Assembly: GCF_003097615.1 (NCBI RefSeq)
Contig: NZ_QCZG01000009.1
Span: 1 to 64,000 of the forward strand
Direction: 5' to 3'
Length of the DNA stretch: 64,000 nucleotides
DNA from: Pueribacillus theae
Lineage (GTDB): Bacteria > Bacillota > Bacilli > Bacillales > UBA6769
Part shown: positions 1 to 8,591 of the stretch, piece after piece
Layout of the letters: each line of letters begins with the position of its first letter
Position numbering within the stretch: the first letter of the stretch is position 1
Notes under the pieces: generated by a model
Told to the model about the DNA's origin: nothing
Database searches by the model: none
The model's input: only the letters and a program-made list of their open reading frames with translations
Translations under genes and position numbers: made by a program

Positions 1-2
1 TG

Positions 3-209
3 GCCAAACGACGCGGTAAGAAAAAAGCTACCATTGCCATCGCTCATAAAATATTAGTCATCGCCTAGCAATTGTTATTGAATGATGAAGACTACAAGGA
101 ACTGGGAGCCGACTATCTGCTGAAACGGAATCAAGAACGTAGTGAAAGACAACTGGCTAACCGACTTCGAGCCATGGGTTATCAGGGCGAGAAACAACTA
201 GCACTATAA
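3..209 (+). pseudogene. IS110-family transposase, C-terminal remnant with in-frame stop
   Basis: The reading frame from base 3 encodes a lysine-rich stretch (AKRRGKKKATIAIAHKILVI), a TAG stop at 66-68, then QLLLNDEDYKELGADYLL and a basic tail ending at TAA 207-209. The pattern of a basic helix, then 'YxELGADY', then a 'RLxxMGY' tail is typical of the extreme C-terminus of IS110-type (DEDD) transposases. The stop falls where homologues usually have an aromatic residue before 'LL', so the copy looks inactive even if its 5' part lies outside the window. In B. subtilis ypoC is followed by ponA and recU; here the transposon relic takes that place. Family assignment is by recognition only. Confidence 0.6.
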
Positions 210-305
210 TAACTGGAAACATTTACTTGTGTTTCCCGGGCATCCCGTTGCCTTTTTCCGATGGGAATTGTTTCCGGGTACTTGACAAATCAAGACATTG
301 TGTTT
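210..305. other. Short spacer between IS110 relic and ypoC
   Basis: About 100 bases with no gene. It holds a weak 6-bp hairpin (GGAAAC/GTTTCC, 215-236) just after the transposase stop, possibly part of the element end. No target duplication or clear terminal repeat could be identified. Confidence 0.3.
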
Positions 306-692
306 TCAAGTAGATATTATTTTCATATCAAAAAGCTGTTTAAGCTGAAAGTAAGAATGGTAATGATCTGGGTTGTTCACTATATACGTAAGCCTTTCTT
401 CTAAATTGAGGGGTTTTACAGAAAAATCCGTAATCTGTTCTTGCCAATGAATGATGGAGTTTTTAGAAAATTGACGTTGATTTGCAAGAAAGAGTGCGAG
501 AAAATATAGTTTGATTCCGATTAACATCAAATCCAACGCTTTTTCGCTGTCTCTTTTTTTAAAAAGTTCCTCGATTACTCCCTCTCGCATTTCCCATTGC
601 TCGAGGATCGATTCAAATGTAACATTTTTTACATCAATAGAAATGCTGCAATCACTGATGGATTGAATGAAGTTATTTTTTTGCGTCGACAA
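306..692 (-). CDS. ypoC: YpoC-like protein of unknown function
   Basis: A 128-residue soluble protein without signal peptide or membrane segment, rich in charged and aromatic residues. Its identity rests mainly on position: it follows nth directly, as ypoC does in B. subtilis and relatives. The start is TTG at 692-690, preceded by a very strong purine tract (GAGGAGGAGGGGAG). That tract is also the last codons of nth, so the two genes overlap by about 20 bases and are probably translationally coupled. No enzymatic motif is visible and its function is unknown. Confidence 0.65.
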   Translation of the reverse strand: MSTQKNNFIQSISDCSISIDVKNVTFESILEQWEMREGVIEELFKKRDSEKALDLMLIGIKLYFLALFLANQRQFSKNSIIHWQEQITDFSVKPLNLEERLTYIVNNPDHYHSYFQLKQLFDMKIIST

Positions 693-1341
693 CTCCCCTC
701 CTCCTCATTCTTTTTTGGCCTTCCCGGCAAATTTCCAAAAGCGGACATATTTCGCATTGCGGCGATTGCGCTTTACAGTGATATCTTCCAAAGAAAATAA
801 GTTGATGATGCGCTTTGGACCATCGTTCTTTCGGAATTTTTTTCATTAATGTTTCTTCCACTTGTAATACCGAATCTTTCCATCTGCATATTCCTAACCT
901 TTTACTCACTCTTTCGACATGTGTATCAACCGCTATGGCTGGAACATCAAACGCGACGGAAACAATGACATTTGCTGTTTTTCTCCCTACTCCCGGGAAT
1001 TTGATCAATTCATCCCGGTTCTTTGGAATAACGCCGCCATATTCATGAATAAGCATGTATGAAAGCTTTTGGATATTTTTCGCTTTATTGCGGTACAAAC
1101 CAATGCTTCGAATATCTTGTTCCAATTCCTCAAGTGGAACAGAAAGGTAATCTTCTGGTGTTTTATATTTCTTAAATAATTTCTCGGTCACTTTGTTTAC
1201 TAGTGCATCGGTACACTGTGCTGAGAGTAAGACAGCAATCATTAATTCAAAAGGATTGGAATGCCGGAGTTCACAATGGGCGTCTGGAAACATTTTTTCG
1301 ATTTCATCCAGTACAAAAAGGACTTGTTTTTTTGATAGCAT
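673..1341 (-). CDS. nth: Endonuclease III (DNA glycosylase/AP lyase)
   Basis: Removes oxidised pyrimidines from DNA and nicks the abasic site in base excision repair. The 222-residue protein has the helix-hairpin-helix segment KFPGVGRKTANVIV with the catalytic lysine, the catalytic aspartate in AVDTHVERVSKRLG, and a C-terminal 4Fe-4S loop with C-x6-C-x2-C-x5-C spacing (CKAQSPQCEICPLLEIC). I chose ATG 1341 because AAAGGAAG lies upstream and it matches the family N-terminus; the frame is open to 1371 but without a ribosome binding site. It lies downstream of dnaD across a hairpin and overlaps ypoC. Confidence 0.95.
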   Translation of the reverse strand: MLSKKQVLFVLDEIEKMFPDAHCELRHSNPFELMIAVLLSAQCTDALVNKVTEKLFKKYKTPEDYLSVPLEELEQDIRSIGLYRNKAKNIQKLSYMLIHEYGGVIPKNRDELIKFPGVGRKTANVIVSVAFDVPAIAVDTHVERVSKRLGICRWKDSVLQVEETLMKKIPKERWSKAHHQLIFFGRYHCKAQSPQCEICPLLEICREGQKRMRRRGVVDAKK

Positions 1342-1376
1342 AACAAACTTCCTTTCAAAAACATGAAACATAAAGA

Positions 1377-1400
1377 AAACGGGATGTTTATCCCGCTAAA
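1377..1400 (-). terminator. Hairpin between dnaD and nth, possible attenuator
   Basis: On the minus strand GCGGGAT-AAAC-ATCCCGT is followed by TTTCT. The stem is strong but the T-run is short, so it may only partly stop dnaD transcription before nth. Confidence 0.5.
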
Positions 1401-1403
1401 GTT

Positions 1404-2099
1404 TTACAGCCAATTGTAAAATGGATAGGTCACCTTTTTATTTTTATCAGTCTCTTGTGATTGAGGTTTGGAGAGACTGTGCCTTCTAAATTTCTCTCCA
1501 TATTTATGGGCTTCTTCCACTGTTTTTATACCGTTTTTCTTCCATTCAAATAAAATTCGATCAATATAACGAAAGCTTAATTTTCCTGATAATACCGCCT
1601 CTTTAAGGGCTGCTTTAATTAATGCGGCAGAATGATTGTCCTCATCAATCCATAATGTAAGTGTCTCACATTCAATCGGTGAAAGCGGGCGCCCGAATTC
1701 CTGTTCGAACAAAGTATATGTACTTTCTTCATTTTGAAGCTTTTCAACTGTGTCTTCCATTTGCAGCGTTTTTAAAACAAGCGCTTCCCATAACGGTACA
1801 AGAGAATAAGATTCTGAATAGAACTGTTTAACCGTGTCCTTATGCTCTTCTATCTTCAATAGCCCCTTGTTAATCAATTGCTTAATGAGATGCATACAAG
1901 CTTCATCTGAAAATGTCATTCGCTTTGAAAGCTCTTCAGGTGTGGGGAATCGATTCCCTCTTTCTATGAAGCTATGAATTTGAATAAGCAGCATACATTC
2001 AGCCTCGTCAATTCCGATATGTTTATATTTTTTAAGCAGAAGGTTTGGAATGGACGTTGAACCTTCATTCAACCATTTTTGCAAATGCTCTCTTTTCAT
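1404..2099 (-). CDS. dnaD: DnaD replication initiation protein
   Basis: Primosomal protein that works with DnaB and DnaI in loading the replicative helicase in low-GC Gram-positives. The 231 residues match the family length. The N-terminal half (about 1-125) is the winged-helix oligomerisation domain (NRFPTPEELSKRMTF region). The C-terminal half (about 130-215) is the DnaB/DnaD domain with FEQEFGRPLSPIE and the YIDRILFEWKKNGI segment that resembles the conserved YxxxI-W-x3-G motif. It sits between aspB and nth as in B. subtilis. Confidence 0.93.
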   Translation of the reverse strand: MKREHLQKWLNEGSTSIPNLLLKKYKHIGIDEAECMLLIQIHSFIERGNRFPTPEELSKRMTFSDEACMHLIKQLINKGLLKIEEHKDTVKQFYSESYSLVPLWEALVLKTLQMEDTVEKLQNEESTYTLFEQEFGRPLSPIECETLTLWIDEDNHSAALIKAALKEAVLSGKLSFRYIDRILFEWKKNGIKTVEEAHKYGEKFRRHSLSKPQSQETDKNKKVTYPFYNWL

Positions 2100-2267
2100 T
2101 TTTACACCCCATTTATTTCAGTCAAAGAGGCACTACATTTTATTATATTTTTTAAAAAGCCAGCAAAAATGTTTTTTCTTTAGGGAACAGACTCCCAGTT
2201 TAGTGGGAGCGGTTAGTAAAAATAAGTATAAATTGGCAGTTCGCCAATTTCATCAAAATCTAACCTC

Positions 2268-3455
2268 TCAATTATGGACACGTGCTTTCACGAAACGAGC
2301 AATTCTCTCAACGGCTTCGTCAAGAATATCAGGTGATGTAGCATAAGACAAGCGAATATTATCCGGCGAACCAAACCCAGAACCCGGGACAACTGCCACG
2401 TTAGCCTCTTCTAGCAAAGCTTTCGCAAAATCATCAACTGAAGTAAAACCAGTCAATTTTGCGGCTTCCTTAACGTTAGGGAAGACATAAAAAGCTCCTT
2501 CAGGTTTGATGCAAGTAAATCCTTGAATCGCTGTTAGTTTCTCATAAAAGCTATTTAATCTTTCTTCAAAAGCTGCTCGCATCTTTTCCAAAGGCTCTTG
2601 CGGCCCGTTATATGCTGCAATTGCTGCGTATTGGGAAACCGTCGTAGGATTAGATGTGCTATGGCTTGCGAGGTTTGTCATTGCTTTAATAATTTGGACA
2701 TTCCCTGCAGCATAGCCAATTCTCCATCCTGTCATCGAATGGGATTTGGAAACGCCGTTAATGATCATCGTTTGCTTTTTCAATTCGTCAGATATCTCTG
2801 CGATGGAGACGTGCTTTGCTTGCCCGTAGGTAAGTTTTTCATAGATTTCGTCAGAAACAATAAGAAGATCATGCTTGATGCATACCTCACCAATTGCCTT
2901 TAACTCTTCTTCTGTATAAAGGACACCTGTTGGATTGCTAGGTGAATTAACAATGATTGCTTTTGTATTGCCGGAAACCGAGGCTTCAATTTGTTCTGGA
3001 GTTATTTTAAATGAATTTTCTTCTTTTCCTTCAATATAAATTGGTATGCCGCCAGCCAGCTTCACTTGTTCCGGGTAGCTAACCCAAAAAGGTGTCGGGA
3101 TAATCACTTCGTCATTTTCGTTTAATGTTGCTTGAAAAAGCGTATACAGTGCGTGTTTGGCGCCAGAACAAACGATGATTTCATCCGAACTGTAGTCTAA
3201 TCCCTGATCATCTTTAAACTTTCTAATGATACTTTTTTTTAGTTCAGGCAATCCTCCGGAAGGGGTGTATTTTGTATGCCCTTCAACGAGTGATTTATAA
3301 GCTGCTTCAATGATATGTTCTGGGGTGTTAAAATCTGGTTCTCCGGCTCCCAGTCCAATGACATCATGTCCTGCAGCTTTAAGCGCTTTTGCTTTAGCCG
3401 TTATTTCCAACGTTGAAGAAGGTGTTAACGCAGATACTCTTTTTGAAATTTGCAT
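2268..3455 (-). CDS. aspB: Aspartate aminotransferase (class I/II PLP enzyme)
   Basis: Interconverts aspartate/2-oxoglutarate and oxaloacetate/glutamate. The protein (395 residues from the chosen start) is a fold-type I PLP enzyme. GLGAGEPDFNTPEHI lies near the N-terminus, NSPSNPTG in the cofactor/substrate region, VSDEIYEKLTYG carries the PLP-pyridine aspartate, and INGVSKSHSMTGWRIGY carries the Schiff-base lysine. ATG 3455 (MQISKRV) fits the family start and has GGTGGG upstream; the frame is open to 3494 but that extension looks unneeded. It follows ypmB by 43 bases, as in B. subtilis. Confidence 0.94.
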   Translation of the reverse strand: MQISKRVSALTPSSTLEITAKAKALKAAGHDVIGLGAGEPDFNTPEHIIEAAYKSLVEGHTKYTPSGGLPELKKSIIRKFKDDQGLDYSSDEIIVCSGAKHALYTLFQATLNENDEVIIPTPFWVSYPEQVKLAGGIPIYIEGKEENSFKITPEQIEASVSGNTKAIIVNSPSNPTGVLYTEEELKAIGEVCIKHDLLIVSDEIYEKLTYGQAKHVSIAEISDELKKQTMIINGVSKSHSMTGWRIGYAAGNVQIIKAMTNLASHSTSNPTTVSQYAAIAAYNGPQEPLEKMRAAFEERLNSFYEKLTAIQGFTCIKPEGAFYVFPNVKEAAKLTGFTSVDDFAKALLEEANVAVVPGSGFGSPDNIRLSYATSPDILDEAVERIARFVKARVHN

Positions 3456-3498
3456 GATTTTTCCCACCATCCTAGTTCCATTGTTTTCTATCATTTTT

Positions 3499-3981
3499 CT
3501 AAACCGCTTTTAAACGATAGTTCTCAATCCAAGTCTCGCCGTCAAATTGTAGATAATAAAAACTATACCGTCCTTCGGAATCTATAAACGTTATTTCCCA
3601 AGCCGGCTTTCCTTGTTTCATACCAAGGCGTATGTCTTTTAATTTTTTTATATCAAGCTCTGAAACAGCGAACTTTTTCACTTGTTTTTCGGTAAGCCCG
3701 TCTTCCTTTTTTTTCATTACCATATTTTTTGTGTTTTTATCCGGAACCCAAATAATAATATTTTCGTCATTATTATCTAGAGCTTGGATGATTTGAAATG
3801 ATTCTTCCCCATTAAAGTATGTAACTTCTTCGATTTTTTTTAGTTTATAGTGCTCTTTTGCTAAATTTACGGCAGTTTTCTCTGCTTTGTTAATTGGTTC
3901 TAAAGCTCGATTATATAAATAAATACTCTGTATAACAACAAAAATAAGCAAAAGAGCAAAAATGAATAGCCATTTTTTCAT
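3499..3981 (-). CDS. ypmB: YpmB membrane-anchored protein
   Basis: About 160 residues. It starts with MKKW and one hydrophobic segment (LFIFALLLIFVVIQSIYLY), leaving a mostly extracytoplasmic domain of two PepSY-like repeats (AVNLAKEHYKLKKIEEVTYF and PAWEITFIDSEGRYSFYYL). This is the YpmB/DUF5590 architecture; its function is not established. ATG 3981 has GGTGATGAC upstream and is preferred to the in-frame start at 4023. It is probably co-transcribed with aspB. In B. subtilis ypmA and dinG lie on its upstream side; both are missing here. Confidence 0.85.
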   Translation of the reverse strand: MKKWLFIFALLLIFVVIQSIYLYNRALEPINKAEKTAVNLAKEHYKLKKIEEVTYFNGEESFQIIQALDNNDENIIIWVPDKNTKNMVMKKKEDGLTEKQVKKFAVSELDIKKLKDIRLGMKQGKPAWEITFIDSEGRYSFYYLQFDGETWIENYRLKAV

Positions 3982-4026
3982 GTCATCACCATACATTTTC
4001 AATGATCTTGAAACGTTTTGCAAGGG

Positions 4027-4055
4027 AATTTAAAAGAGCAACAAGATTGTTGCTC
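4027..4055 (-). terminator. Terminator of the panBCD transcript
   Basis: On the minus strand GAGCAACA-ATCT-TGTTGCTC is followed by TTTTAAAT. It lies 36 bases past the panD stop and separates pan from ypmB-aspB. Confidence 0.75.
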
Positions 4056-4090
4056 CTTGGTGACCAAGTATCTTTCACTGAAAAAGTCAA

Positions 4091-4477
4091 TTAAAGAATA
4101 ACAGTAGCTTCCGGCTCGTGGGTAATCAAATCCTCAATTTCATTTTTTTCATTCATAATCGCAACTCGCGGGGAATAATCTTTTAATTCTTTTTCCGAAA
4201 CGAGAGCATACGAAATAATAATGACGACGTCGCCTTCTTGTACTAGTCTGGCCGCGGCTCCATTTATACAAATGACACCACTGCCTCTTTTTCCAGGAAT
4301 GATATACGTTTCAAAACGGGCCCCGTTATTGTTGTTGACAATCTGAACTTTTTCATTCGGGAGCATGTCCACGGCATCAAGAATATCTTGATCAATTGTA
4401 ACACTTCCAACATAATTCAAGTTTGCTTCAGTCACTCTCGCCCGGTGGATTTTGCCTTTCATCATTGTCCGATACAT
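4091..4477 (-). CDS. panD: Aspartate 1-decarboxylase precursor
   Basis: Makes beta-alanine from aspartate for pantothenate (coenzyme A) synthesis. The 128-residue pro-protein has the self-cleavage site in [10 protein letters not shown] (Gly24-Ser25), where the serine becomes the pyruvoyl cofactor, and the conserved [15 protein letters not shown] and [18 protein letters not shown] segments. The start abuts the panC stop, with GGGGGGGGGAAGTGA upstream. It is the last gene of panB-panC-panD. Confidence 0.96.
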   Translation of the reverse strand: MYRTMMKGKIHRARVTEANLNYVGSVTIDQDILDAVDMLPNEKVQIVNNNNGARFETYIIPGKRGSGVICINGAAARLVQEGDVVIIISYALVSEKELKDYSPRVAIMNEKNEIEDLITHEPEATVIL

Positions 4478-5335
4478 TCACTTCCCCCCCCCAATTGTCC
4501 AAATTATGTTATCGATCAATCTAACCTTCGAATAACGAACGGCAATCGCAATGATTACTTGCCCATTTAATCTCTTTATTGGCTTTAAATCCGGATAGGA
4601 TAAAATCTCAACATAATCGATTTTTCCTGAAATCGACTGTTCTATTTTATTATAAATAAAACGTAAAATTTTATCAGCATCATATTCGCCATCTTCAGAC
4701 ATCTTTTTTGCTTCTCGTAACGATTGGTATAATATCGGAGCTTCTTTCCGTTCTTCAGCCGTCAAATTTACATTCCGCGAACTCTTAGCAAGCCCATCCT
4801 CTTCCCGTACGGTTGGACATGGAATGAGATTTATCGGAAAGAAGTAGTCTTTTAAAAACCCGTCGATTACTGCTACTTGTTGGGCATCTTTCAAGCCAAA
4901 ATAAACATTGTCAGGCATCACAATATGAAACAATTTAAAAAGGACGGTTGCAACCCCTTCAAAATGCCCAGGCCTAGATTTGCCACATAGCACATCTGTT
5001 CTTCTAACAACATGAATTTCTGTTGTTTGTTCAAATGGATACATTTCCGAAACAGATGGGTAAAAGAGAATGTCAACTCCGTGCTCTTGTGCCAACTGGC
5101 GATCCCTTTCAAAATCACGAGGGTATTGATCGAAATCTTCATTTGGGCCAAACTGTGTCGGGTTGACGAAAATGCTCATCACAACAATATGATCTTTTTC
5201 CCGTGCCCTCTTCACTAGTTCCAAATGACCCTCATGCAGAAAACCCATTGTTGCAACATAACCAATTGACTTTCCGGCTATTTTATATTTTTTTGAGAGC
5301 TCTTGCATTTCTTTTACCGTTTGAACGACGATCAT
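4478..5335 (-). CDS. panC: Pantothenate synthetase (pantoate-beta-alanine ligase)
   Basis: ATP-dependent ligation of pantoate and beta-alanine. The 285-residue nucleotidyltransferase-fold protein has [19 protein letters not shown] (HIGH-like), [36 protein letters not shown] and the ATP loop SSRNVNLT. Its start overlaps the panB stop by four bases (5332-5335), so translation is coupled; its stop touches panD. Confidence 0.96.
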   Translation of the reverse strand: MIVVQTVKEMQELSKKYKIAGKSIGYVATMGFLHEGHLELVKRAREKDHIVVMSIFVNPTQFGPNEDFDQYPRDFERDRQLAQEHGVDILFYPSVSEMYPFEQTTEIHVVRRTDVLCGKSRPGHFEGVATVLFKLFHIVMPDNVYFGLKDAQQVAVIDGFLKDYFFPINLIPCPTVREEDGLAKSSRNVNLTAEERKEAPILYQSLREAKKMSEDGEYDADKILRFIYNKIEQSISGKIDYVEILSYPDLKPIKRLNGQVIIAIAVRYSKVRLIDNIIWTIGGGK

Positions 5336-6171
5336 GAACGTATTCCTCCGTATAATGTATCGAGCTCTTCCGTTTTGATGGAAAATGTATGCTCTTTACT
5401 TGGGAAAACTTTCGTCTTTACATCAGCGATGTATTGTACTAATGCTTCTTCAATAGGAAGTGAAACATTGGTGTATTGCTTTACAAACTTAGGTACGCGA
5501 TGGCCTCCATACCCAATTAAATCATGGTAGACAAGTACTTGTCCATCTGTTTTTGCCCCTGCCCCTATTCCGATTGTTGGGATGGACAGTTCTTCACTCA
5601 CAATCGCAGCGACTTGTTCAGGTACGCATTCAAGCACGAGTGCAAAAGCTCCGGCCGATTGAACACGCTTTGCATCATCAATTAATTTACGTGCTGCTTC
5701 AGCATCTTTGCCCTGGACTTTAAAGCCCCCAAGCACGCCTACTAATTGCGGAGTCAATCCTAAATGGCCAACGACTGGAACGCCTGCCTGGGTTAATTTA
5801 TAAATATGATCGATTACCTCTCCGCTTCCTTCAAGCTTCACTGCGTTGGCGCCTGCAATTTGAATCAATTGTTTTGCATTCTCTAACGTTTGGGCAAAAG
5901 AAGAGTGATACGTCATGAACGGCATATCAGCAGCGATAAACGTGTCTGCTGCTCCTCTTTTTACAGCTTTCGTATGGACAATCATGTCCTCAAGCGTAAC
6001 ATAGACAGTTGAATCATAACCTAAAACAACCATTCCTAAAGAGTCGCCTACAAGGATCATGTCAATTCCTGCTTTTTCAGCCAAACATGCTGAAGGATAA
6101 TCATAAGCGGTAACCATTGCAATCGGTTCTTTATTTTCTTTCAATTTCAAAAAATCAGTTGTGCTCTTCAT
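5332..6171 (-). CDS. panB: 3-methyl-2-oxobutanoate hydroxymethyltransferase
   Basis: First committed step of pantoate synthesis: transfers a hydroxymethyl group from methylene-THF to alpha-ketoisovalerate. The 279-residue TIM barrel has [30 protein letters not shown] with metal-binding aspartate, [16 protein letters not shown] and [20 protein letters not shown]. It is the first gene of the pan operon, with GGGATTTAA upstream of ATG 6171. A terminator at 6218-6252 separates it from birA, so it probably has its own promoter in 6253-6400 or just downstream of the hairpin. Confidence 0.96.
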   Translation of the reverse strand: MKSTTDFLKLKENKEPIAMVTAYDYPSACLAEKAGIDMILVGDSLGMVVLGYDSTVYVTLEDMIVHTKAVKRGAADTFIAADMPFMTYHSSFAQTLENAKQLIQIAGANAVKLEGSGEVIDHIYKLTQAGVPVVGHLGLTPQLVGVLGGFKVQGKDAEAARKLIDDAKRVQSAGAFALVLECVPEQVAAIVSEELSIPTIGIGAGAKTDGQVLVYHDLIGYGGHRVPKFVKQYTNVSLPIEEALVQYIADVKTKVFPSKEHTFSIKTEELDTLYGGIRS

Positions 6172-6217
6172 TTAAATCCCCTCTTTTTCAAGTTTTTGGC
6201 TTTATTAGAGGGTAGAA

Positions 6218-6252
6218 AATCAAAAATCCTTCTTCCAAAGGAAAGAAGGATA
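6218..6252 (-). terminator. Terminator between birA and panB
   Basis: On the minus strand the perfect 9-bp stem ATCCTTCTT/AAGAAGGAT with an 8-base loop is followed by TTTTGATTTT. It ends the cca-birA transcript before panB. Confidence 0.7.
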
Positions 6253-6415
6253 GATTTCAAAAGTAGCATTGATTTTCATCCCTCTGTCCCCGTCCGTCCT
6301 ATGGATCAAGGCAGAATACGACAATATTTCACATGATAAAGTGCTGTTGGTGCAGTTCCGCGGTGCAGCTCCGCTATGATACTGCCCAATTATAATGACA
6401 GTATAACAAGAACAT
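6253..6415. other. birA-panB spacer with a tandem 13-bp repeat
   Basis: No gene is present. It contains GGTGCAGTTCCGC followed at once by GGTGCAGCTCCGC (6349-6374) and a GC-rich patch near 6280-6302 (CTGTCCCCGTCCGTCC) that is unlike the AT-rich neighbourhood. No convincing promoter was identified. Confidence 0.4.
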
Positions 6416-7402
6416 TTACGATTGTGAAGAGATTTCTATGTCAGCGGAATAAATTTCATGTGTTTTCCCCTCATAATCTTCAAGCAATAATACACCTTGA
6501 TCCGTAATTCCTTTAGCATAGCCAGTAATTTCACCTGTTAACGTACGAGCTGTAATTATTTTTCCGAGACTTACAGCATAGCTTTCCCAACGGAGCTTTA
6601 TGACTTCGAATCCATTTTTTAGATATTCAATATATAGAATTTCAAATTGTTCAAATATGGCTTGCAGAAGTTGTGCACGGTTGATTTCTTTCCCATCGTT
6701 TTCAATGAGTAGCGACGTTGCTTTTTGTTTTAAGCTGTCAGGAAATGATGTGGTATTTACATTCATTCCCATTCCGATAATGATCGATTGAACGCGATCA
6801 GACTCTGCTTGCATTTCCGTCAGAATTCCGACAATCTTCCTCCCATTGATTAGAATGTCGTTTGGCCATTTAATTTCGCATGAAATGCCTGTCGCCTTTT
6901 TAATGCCCTGCACAATGGCAACCGCAGTTAAAAGCGTAAGCTGGGGAGCTTGGAATGGCGGAATGTTTGGCCTTATTATCAAACTCATCCATATTCCGGA
7001 TCCTTTTGGCGACTCCCATGTTCTTCCTAGCCTTCCCCTCCCCTTGATTTGCTGTTCAGCCACTACGACTGTCCCTTCTTTTGCGCCTTCCTGCGCAAGC
7101 TTTTGGGCAAGCTCTTGGGTAGATGTAACAACTTCTTGAAATACAATCTTTTGCCCGATAAACTTCGTCTTTAAATTTGACTTGATATCGTGCGGCCTTA
7201 TATTATTTGGCGTTGAAATTAAACGATAGCCCCGCTTTTGCAGGCCTTCCACTTCATAGCCCTCCTTTTTTAATTCGGAAATATGTTTCCACACCGCCGT
7301 GCGGGAACAACCTAATTTCTCACTTATCATTTGCCCAGAGATATACGTATCTTTATTTTCCAGCAACATCGCTAAAAGCTTTTCCCGAATTGATTGTACC
7401 AA
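6416..7402 (-). CDS. birA: Biotin-protein ligase / biotin operon repressor
   Basis: Activates biotin as biotinyl-AMP and attaches it to carboxylase carrier proteins. It also has a repressor-type DNA-binding domain. The N-terminal winged helix (about 1-60) contains ISEKLGCSRTAVWKHI. The ligase core has TSTQELA, the adenylate loop GRGRLGRTWESPKG, WMSLIIRPN, IKWPNDILINGRKIVGIL and the C-terminal SH3-like domain. I prefer TTG 7402 behind GGGGCAAGAA, which gives the B. subtilis N-terminal length; GTG 7414 is an alternative. It overlaps the end of cca. Confidence 0.92.
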   Translation of the reverse strand: MVQSIREKLLAMLLENKDTYISGQMISEKLGCSRTAVWKHISELKKEGYEVEGLQKRGYRLISTPNNIRPHDIKSNLKTKFIGQKIVFQEVVTSTQELAQKLAQEGAKEGTVVVAEQQIKGRGRLGRTWESPKGSGIWMSLIIRPNIPPFQAPQLTLLTAVAIVQGIKKATGISCEIKWPNDILINGRKIVGILTEMQAESDRVQSIIIGMGMNVNTTSFPDSLKQKATSLLIENDGKEINRAQLLQAIFEQFEILYIEYLKNGFEVIKLRWESYAVSLGKIITARTLTGEITGYAKGITDQGVLLLEDYEGKTHEIYSADIEISSQS

Positions 7403-8580
7403 TTCTTGCCCCACTCTCTAAGTTTATTCTTATCGTTCTGTACTTTTTTGTTAATCACGGCCTTTTCAATCTCTGACAATAAGCCAGCAAGCCACGGTCC
7501 CGGTTTTTTATCAATAATTGCTAAAAAGTCTTTCCCATTAACAGCCAACTCTTTTCTCTCTTTTATCGGCAATTCTTCATACGTTTTTTTAAACGCATTT
7601 ACATGTTCTTTTAGATTTCCTCCAAAAATAATTGTATAGAGACGGACATAAGAGAGGCTGAGTGAACGTCCTAATTGATAAAATTGAAACGGATCGAATT
7701 GCTTATCTCTATCTTTTTTTAGTTCAGTTAACAGCATTTCAACATGCCGCATTAATTCATTTGAACATTTCCATGCTTTAAGAATTTTCCTCGGCTCGGT
7801 TTCCATGTAATAAAGGAGCAATGCCCATGCTTCGCTTGCATTTGATAAAATCGAAAGGTTCAGAACGGAAAGCTGTTCGATCACCTTACGGTATTCCTTC
7901 AAACAGGGCAAATACAGATAAAGGCCAAGTTGCACCAAATGCTGCAAAGCGTTATTGTTTGCTTGTCCGAGCATCAGTTTTTCAAACTCCTGCGCAATCC
8001 GTTCAACGGATAAGTGAGTGATATGCGCATTCATTTTTTTTATTGTGCTGTACGTTTCTTTTTCCAAAGAAAAATTTAATTGCGATAAAAAACGGATCGC
8101 CCGGAGCATTCGCAATGGATCCTCTTGAAACCGTTCATAAGGTGAACCGACAGTTCGAATGAGCTTATTCTCAATGTCTTTTTGGCCGTTAAATGGATCG
8201 ATTAGCTTTCCGTTGTAATCGAGAGCCATCGCATTTATTGTAAAATCACGGCGTTTCAAATCTTCATGTAAATTGGAAATAAAGGCAACCTGTTTCGGCC
8301 TGCGAAAATCTTTATACTCACTTTCCCGGCGGAAGGTTGTGACTTCATAAGCTACGCCGTTGAGAACGACGATAACCGTGCCGTGTTCAATTCCTACAGG
8401 AATGACGCTTTTAAATAGCTTCTGAACTTCTTGCGGCTTTGCTGAAGTCGCAATATCTATGTCATGAATCGGACGGCCCAGCAGGGAGTCTCTGACAGCA
8501 CCGCCGACAAAGTAAGCCTCATGTCCATGTTCTAATAACTTTTCTAAAATTGGTTTGGCGTCTTCAAATACTTTTTCCAT
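7372..8580 (-). CDS. cca: CCA-adding tRNA nucleotidyltransferase
   Basis: Adds or repairs the 3' CCA end of tRNA without a template. The 402-residue class II enzyme has the catalytic head AYFVGGAVRDSLLGR with DIDIATSA (metal-binding DxD), RRRDFTINAMALDYNG (as RRDFTINAMA), RFQEDPLRMLRAIRF and SVERIAQEFEKLM, and a helical tail. It lies 11 bases downstream of bshA and overlaps birA, so bshA-cca-birA appear to be one transcript. Confidence 0.95.
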   Translation of the reverse strand: MEKVFEDAKPILEKLLEHGHEAYFVGGAVRDSLLGRPIHDIDIATSAKPQEVQKLFKSVIPVGIEHGTVIVVLNGVAYEVTTFRRESEYKDFRRPKQVAFISNLHEDLKRRDFTINAMALDYNGKLIDPFNGQKDIENKLIRTVGSPYERFQEDPLRMLRAIRFLSQLNFSLEKETYSTIKKMNAHITHLSVERIAQEFEKLMLGQANNNALQHLVQLGLYLYLPCLKEYRKVIEQLSVLNLSILSNASEAWALLLYYMETEPRKILKAWKCSNELMRHVEMLLTELKKDRDKQFDPFQFYQLGRSLSLSYVRLYTIIFGGNLKEHVNAFKKTYEELPIKERKELAVNGKDFLAIIDKKPGPWLAGLLSEIEKAVINKKVQNDKNKLREWGKNWYNQFGKSF

Positions 8581-8591
8581 ATCGGTACCTA

